Positions 5,214 to 8,472 of a stretch of 8,472 nt of DNA are shown here, piece by piece. Position 1 is the stretch's first letter. Each line of letters begins with the position of its first letter. The translations under genes and the position numbers were made by a program. The notes beneath the pieces were generated by a model. That model saw nothing but the letters and a program-made list of their open reading frames with translations, did not search any database and had not been told where the DNA came from. Source of the stretch: an uncultured Spirochaetaceae bacterium (lineage in GTDB: Bacteria > Spirochaetota > Spirochaetia > Sphaerochaetales > Sphaerochaetaceae); assembly GCA_944389985.1 (NCBI GenBank), contig CALXON010000065.1:1-8472 (forward strand), read 5' to 3'.

Positions 5214-6394
5214 TGATCACTCAGTACTATACACCTACCAAAGTGATATTCGGCAGCGGTGCGGAAATGCACGCTGGAAGCGAGCTCAAGGCGAGAAAGG
5301 CACAGAAGGTCCTTGTGCACTATGGTTCCGGAAGCGCGGTCAGGTCAGGTCTTCTGAAGAAGGTGACGGACCAGCTTGATAAAGAAGGAATCGCCTATGT
5401 ACAGCTCGGTGGAGTAAAGCCCAACCCCAGGCTCTCTCTTGTCTATGAGGGAATAGAACTTGCGAAGAAGGAGAAGGTCGACTGGATCCTCGCAGTAGGA
5501 GGCGGATCTGTCATCGACAGCGCGAAGGCAATCGCATATGGAGTCTACAACCCCGGAGATGTCTGGGATTTCTACTCAAACAAGAGAGTGCCGGAAGGAG
5601 CACTCCCGATCGGAGTCATCCTCACACTCTCCGCAACAGGATCTGAGATGAGCGACAGCTCTGTCATCTCAAATGAGGACGGAGGACTCAAGAGAGGATA
5701 CAACAGCGATTATTCACGTCCGACGTTCGCACTTCTCAATCCTGAGCTCACCTACTCCGTGTCACCGTATCAGACATCATGTGGTACTGCTGACATCATG
5801 ATGCACACCATCGAGCGCTTCTTCCATGCGGGAAGAGGTCTTGAGCTCACAGACAATCTCGCGATGGCTCTCATCAGAACGGTCATGGAGAACGGCAAGA
5901 AAGCTCTGGAGAATCCTGAGGACTATGATGCAAGAGCGAATCTCATGTGGGCATCATCGCTTTCACACAACGGTCTCATGCAGACAGGAAACGACCAGAG
6001 AGGAGACTGGTCGTGCCACCAGATGGAGCATGAGCTTTCCGGAATGTTCGATGTCGCCCATGGTGCGGGTCTTGCAGCGATCTGGGGAAGCTGGGCACGC
6101 CATGTCTATAAGACCAATCCTGAGAGATTCGCGCTCTTCGGAGAAGGTGTCTTCGGAATCAAGAGGACAGCAGATCCTGAAAAGGATGCTCTTGATACAA
6201 TCAGCATGATGGAGGACTACTTCAGATCGATCAACATGCCGGTGAACCTCAAGGAGCTTGGAATAGATCCGACAGATGATCAGATCGAGGAGCTGACAGA
6301 GAAGGCTACATTCTTCGGTAAGCGTACCCTCGGTTCATTCATGACTCTCCAGAGAGAGGATATGAAGGCAATCTATCTCGCAGCAAGGAACTGA
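5213..6394 (+). CDS. Iron-dependent alcohol dehydrogenase, YqhD/butanol dehydrogenase (BDH) type
   Basis: Probably reduces aldehydes to alcohols with NAD(P)H in the cytoplasm, as an end step of fermentation or aldehyde detoxification. The 393-residue length is typical of group III metal alcohol dehydrogenases. The N-terminal nucleotide-binding domain carries AVGGGSVIDSAKAIA, the family GGGS(V/T)xD motif. Metal ligands, numbered from the ATG at 5213, are Asp194 and His198 (TADIMMHTIERF), His269 (CHQMEHELSG) and His283 (DVAHGAGLA). Asp194 and His198 match E. coli YqhD numbering exactly, and the other two are offset by two. A start at 5210 would add one Met but leaves almost no space after the SD. 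The gene overlaps the stop of the receiver/ATP-grasp gene, which indicates co-translation, and it is the last gene before a strong terminator. Substrate and coenzyme preference cannot be read from the sequence. Confidence 0.95.
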   Translation: MITQYYTPTKVIFGSGAEMHAGSELKARKAQKVLVHYGSGSAVRSGLLKKVTDQLDKEGIAYVQLGGVKPNPRLSLVYEGIELAKKEKVDWILAVGGGSVIDSAKAIAYGVYNPGDVWDFYSNKRVPEGALPIGVILTLSATGSEMSDSSVISNEDGGLKRGYNSDYSRPTFALLNPELTYSVSPYQTSCGTADIMMHTIERFFHAGRGLELTDNLAMALIRTVMENGKKALENPEDYDARANLMWASSLSHNGLMQTGNDQRGDWSCHQMEHELSGMFDVAHGAGLAAIWGSWARHVYKTNPERFALFGEGVFGIKRTADPEKDALDTISMMEDYFRSINMPVNLKELGIDPTDDQIEELTEKATFFGKRTLGSFMTLQREDMKAIYLAARN

Positions 6395-6407
6395 GGTTCC
6401 ACTATCA

Positions 6408-6444
6408 GAAAGAGTCACGGAAAAGAGAAATCCGTGACTCTTTC
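6408..6444 (+). terminator. Strong hairpin terminator after the alcohol dehydrogenase operon
   Basis: GAAAGAGTCACGGA (6408-6421) pairs perfectly over 14 bp with TCCGTGACTCTTTC (6431-6444), with a 9-base purine loop. T-rich sequence (CTTTCTTC) forms the 3' arm and tail. It starts 13 bases after the stop codon and separates the operon from the flavodoxin-type gene. Confidence 0.85.
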
Positions 6445-6471
6445 TTCAGATTTCTCCTGCAATTAACATGA

Positions 6472-6492
6472 ATGACACATTTCATATGTCAT
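6472..6492. promoter_or_regulatory. 21-bp imperfect palindrome upstream of the flavodoxin-domain gene
   Basis: ATGACA and TGTCAT are 6-bp inverted arms separated by 9 bases. Eight of the ten symmetric positions match. It ends four bases before the AGGA ribosome binding site (6496-6499). This position suits a repressor operator. No regulator family is identified. Confidence 0.4.
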
Positions 6493-6503
6493 CATAGGAA
6501 ATG

Positions 6504-7037
6504 ATGACTCTGATCACATACAAAAGCCTGTACGGCTCATCTGAAAGATACGCCAGAGAACTGGGGCGCTGTCTATCCATACCCGTTTCTGATATCACGG
6601 AAGCAGACACTGAAGGTGTCGGAGAGATAATACATTTCGGAGGTCTCTATCACGGGACTCTGAGCGGGCTGAAAGAGGTCTTGCGGAAACTTGGTCCTTG
6701 CACCAGGCTGACCATTGTATCTGTAGGACTTGCTGATCCCGGAAAACCCCAGAACGCAGATAAGATTGACAATGACTTACGATGGATCATACCAGAAGAA
6801 GTCTTACGGAGAACAAGGATTTTCCATCTCAGAGGTGCTATGGACTACTCCAGACTGTCACCGAAGCATAAAGCGATGATGTGGATGCTCTGCCAGTTCA
6901 TCAGAAGGAAGAAATACAGGACAGAGGATGATCAGGCGATACTCGATACATATGGCACAAAAATTGATTTCGTGAACCTCGGCTCTGTCAATGATCTTGC
7001 CAGATCAATACAATTTTCCGAAAAACGGAATAAGTAA
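6504..7037 (+). CDS. Flavodoxin-domain protein
   Basis: A 177-residue cytoplasmic protein of the long flavodoxin-fold group that includes HemG-like proteins (PF12724-type). It probably binds FMN and acts as an electron carrier or small oxidoreductase; the partner is unknown. The N-terminus, TLITYKSLYGSSERYARELG, has the phosphate-binding loop pattern (YxSxYGSSxxYA). IIHFGGLYHGTLSGLKEV and LTIVSVGLADP fit the second and third strand-loop regions. The C-terminal part (LRGAMDYSRLSPKHKAMMWM) resembles the menaquinone/protoporphyrinogen-oxidase-like subgroup, but not enough to assign heme synthesis. Start choice: AGGA (6496-6499) is four bases before the ATG at 6504 and only one base before that at 6501. 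It follows a terminator, so it probably has its own promoter, possibly controlled at the palindrome just upstream. It converges on the AlbA-type gene with 27 bases between stops. Confidence 0.85.
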   Translation: MTLITYKSLYGSSERYARELGRCLSIPVSDITEADTEGVGEIIHFGGLYHGTLSGLKEVLRKLGPCTRLTIVSVGLADPGKPQNADKIDNDLRWIIPEEVLRRTRIFHLRGAMDYSRLSPKHKAMMWMLCQFIRRKKYRTEDDQAILDTYGTKIDFVNLGSVNDLARSIQFSEKRNK

Positions 7038-7054
7038 TATATACCTGATCTGCC
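6992..7054. terminator. Possible bidirectional termination structure between convergent genes
   Basis: CAGATCA (7001-7007) and TGATCTG (7046-7052) form a 7-bp inverted repeat enclosing a TTCCG-AAAAA-CGGAA hairpin (7016-7030). TGATCT (6992-6997) can compete for the same partner. It overlaps the 3' end of the flavodoxin-type gene. There is no long T-run, so terminator function is tentative. Confidence 0.3.
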
Positions 7055-7064
7055 ATATGACAAA

Positions 7065-8472
7065 TCAAGGAGCAACAAACCGCTGGAACTTGCTTTTCGG
7101 TTTTTCTGGAATTGTCATCTTTAGCAGACCTTCTTCAAGAAATGGCTTCAGAACACTATAATACAAAGCCGTTCTATCAAGCCCTGTGAATTCTTCCAAC
7201 TCATTTCTTGATCTTGGAGTCTTACAGAACTCAATTATTCCTTTAGCAGAATTGTTTTCTTTAACGTAACTGCGGAATATTACTTTGAATTCTCCTCTCT
7301 CACTATAAAATTCCGGATCGACTAAATTTGCTTTCTTAAACTCGCTCCGTATAGTAGGAATGCCCGAGCCCCTATTCTCAGATATACCAAGGACCTCCAG
7401 TATGTCTGAAAGTGTTGGATTTCTGGTTTCCGGTGGTATACTTCCCAGCCTGTCCATCGGAAGAGTACCATATATTCCTCCACTGTTGATAATCTCAATT
7501 CTATCTGAATACAATTCCAGTCTTACAGCCATTCCTTCGCTATATACACTGTAATCGCGGTGTTGAAGCGCATTAAGAATAGCCTCTCTGACAGCGACGG
7601 GTGGATATTCTGGTATATTGACCCTGTTTCCTTTTCCATCAAAAACTATCGCATTCTTGCGGTTATCGATAACATATGACAATGATGCATCAAGCATATC
7701 CTTGATATTTCCTGTAAACCTTCTTGAATCTATGAATCGTGGTGATGATGAATCTTCAAGGACCCCCTTCTCTTCTCCCGGAATGATAACAGCTGTTACT
7801 GAAAACTGAGGAAAGAAAGCCTGAGGATAATTTGAAAATGCCATTACCGCTGCAACTGTAGGGTGACCATCCCTCATCAATCCTGATAATTTCAAGATCT
7901 CATCTTCTGCCAAAGATGATAAATTAGGTCTTGTATTTTTTACCCCCGATATATATGAAGAAAGAAGTTTATGATCCAGAAATGACAAATCAGCATCCTG
8001 AACAACGCGTCTGTCATCATGAATACCCTTATGATAAGCGTCATAGCTATACACTTCATACGGAGTCATTGTCTCATCAGACTCACCTACGCGGGTGAAA
8101 GCGCCTTTCAAAGGCCCTAATCCCCGATAATAAACAGGTCTGAGAGAGAAAGAAACACTGGGTATCTCAGCTGATACGACAACTTTACCGTCAATTTCAG
8201 CTATAGTGAACAATGGCCGTACTACAGGTTCCATCTGTTTACACTGCTCAACAACATCCTTTTCCAGAGCTTCAACATTATAAACACCGACTATATCGTA
8301 ATCATCGGCTTCAGAGATTCCGAAAACAATTGTCCCACCATCATCCTGATTTGAAAAAGATGAAAGTGTATCAAATAACCGATGCGGACACCCTTTATTC
8401 GCAGCCTTTATTTCCAAAGTCTGACTTTCAGATCTCAATCTTCTTTTTTTATCAACCAGTGCAACCAGTTCT
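7065..8472 (-). CDS. Schlafen AlbA_2 domain and GHKL-type ATPase transcriptional regulator-like protein, 5' end outside window
   Basis: The reading frame is open to the right edge: 468 residues are visible and the upstream codons (ELVALVDKKRRLRSESQTLE) match the family N-terminus, so the true start lies beyond 8472. A TTG at 8436-8438 is internal. The AlbA_2 domain (about residues 10-135) contains ESQTLEIKAANKGCPHRL, DTLSSFSNQDDGG and IVFGI. The C-terminal half has a histidine-kinase-like ATPase (HATPase_c_4): REAILNALQHRDY (N-box), RIEIINSGGIYG, and GISENRGSGIPTI (glycine-rich lid). A winged-helix-like tail follows (SRNELEEFTGLDRTALYYSV). Such proteins are annotated as ATP-dependent DNA-binding regulators and are common in accessory regions; targets are unknown. 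Sampled lines are about 30-42% G+C against about 55% in a sampled line of the 2289-5213 gene, suggesting acquisition by transfer. The stop TGA is at 7065-7067. Confidence 0.92.
   Translation of the reverse strand, partial: ELVALVDKKRRLRSESQTLEIKAANKGCPHRLFDTLSSFSNQDDGGTIVFGISEADDYDIVGVYNVEALEKDVVEQCKQMEPVVRPLFTIAEIDGKVVVSAEIPSVSFSLRPVYYRGLGPLKGAFTRVGESDETMTPYEVYSYDAYHKGIHDDRRVVQDADLSFLDHKLLSSYISGVKNTRPNLSSLAEDEILKLSGLMRDGHPTVAAVMAFSNYPQAFFPQFSVTAVIIPGEEKGVLEDSSSPRFIDSRRFTGNIKDMLDASLSYVIDNRKNAIVFDGKGNRVNIPEYPPVAVREAILNALQHRDYSVYSEGMAVRLELYSDRIEIINSGGIYGTLPMDRLGSIPPETRNPTLSDILEVLGISENRGSGIPTIRSEFKKANLVDPEFYSERGEFKVIFRSYVKENNSAKGIIEFCKTPRSRNELEEFTGLDRTALYYSVLKPFLEEGLLKMTIPEKPKSKFQRFVAP

Noticed and set aside
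8436..8438. TTG as the start of the AlbA_2 gene
   Set aside because: The frame stays open to the window edge and the upstream codons match the family's N-terminus; no SD precedes this TTG.

Overview
The window looks like chromosomal DNA of a fermentative, probably strictly anaerobic bacterium. It carries the start of a pyruvate:ferredoxin oxidoreductase gene, a hexameric glutamate dehydrogenase, an iron-dependent YqhD/BDH-type alcohol dehydrogenase and a flavodoxin-fold protein. G+C is near 50% in most of the window and clearly lower in the last gene. Strong Shine-Dalgarno (SD) sites and sigma70-like promoters argue against Bacteroidota, although I know the receiver/PEP-synthase-like protein best from that phylum. 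A spirochaete is my best guess, but the window has no decisive marker.

Layout. Positions 1-128 (minus) hold the first 42 codons of nifJ, running off the left edge. Positions 129-472 are non-coding. They hold a nifJ promoter, a candidate small structured RNA on the minus strand with its own promoter and U-run, and the gdhA terminator. gdhA occupies 473-1810 (minus). An AT-rich divergent intergenic region (1811-2097) separates it from a plus-strand cluster. That cluster is a 62-residue two-helix membrane protein (2098-2286), a 974-residue protein with two receiver-like domains fused to a PEP-synthase-type ATP-grasp region (2289-5213, TTG start), and an iron alcohol dehydrogenase (5213-6394). 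The three genes are almost contiguous or overlap and end at a strong hairpin terminator (6408-6444). A flavodoxin-domain gene (6504-7037, plus) follows, with a palindrome just before its ribosome binding site. Converging on it is an AT-richer Schlafen AlbA_2/GHKL-ATPase regulator gene (7065 to the right edge, minus), whose true start lies outside the window.

How the genes may work together. PFOR makes acetyl-CoA and reduced ferredoxin. The alcohol dehydrogenase disposes of reducing equivalents on aldehydes. Glutamate dehydrogenase links 2-oxoglutarate to ammonium assimilation. The receiver/ATP-grasp protein, translationally linked to a membrane peptide and to the dehydrogenase, is the least understood member. 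It keeps the nucleotide-binding half of PEP synthase but shows neither the phosphohistidine domain nor the PEP/pyruvate barrel, so a sensory or regulatory kinase-like role in fermentation is possible. That role is inference. The most unusual non-coding element is the compact RNA gene between gdhA and nifJ. It contains an eight-base perfect SD sequence followed by a six-codon reading frame, and the SD is held in the closing stem.
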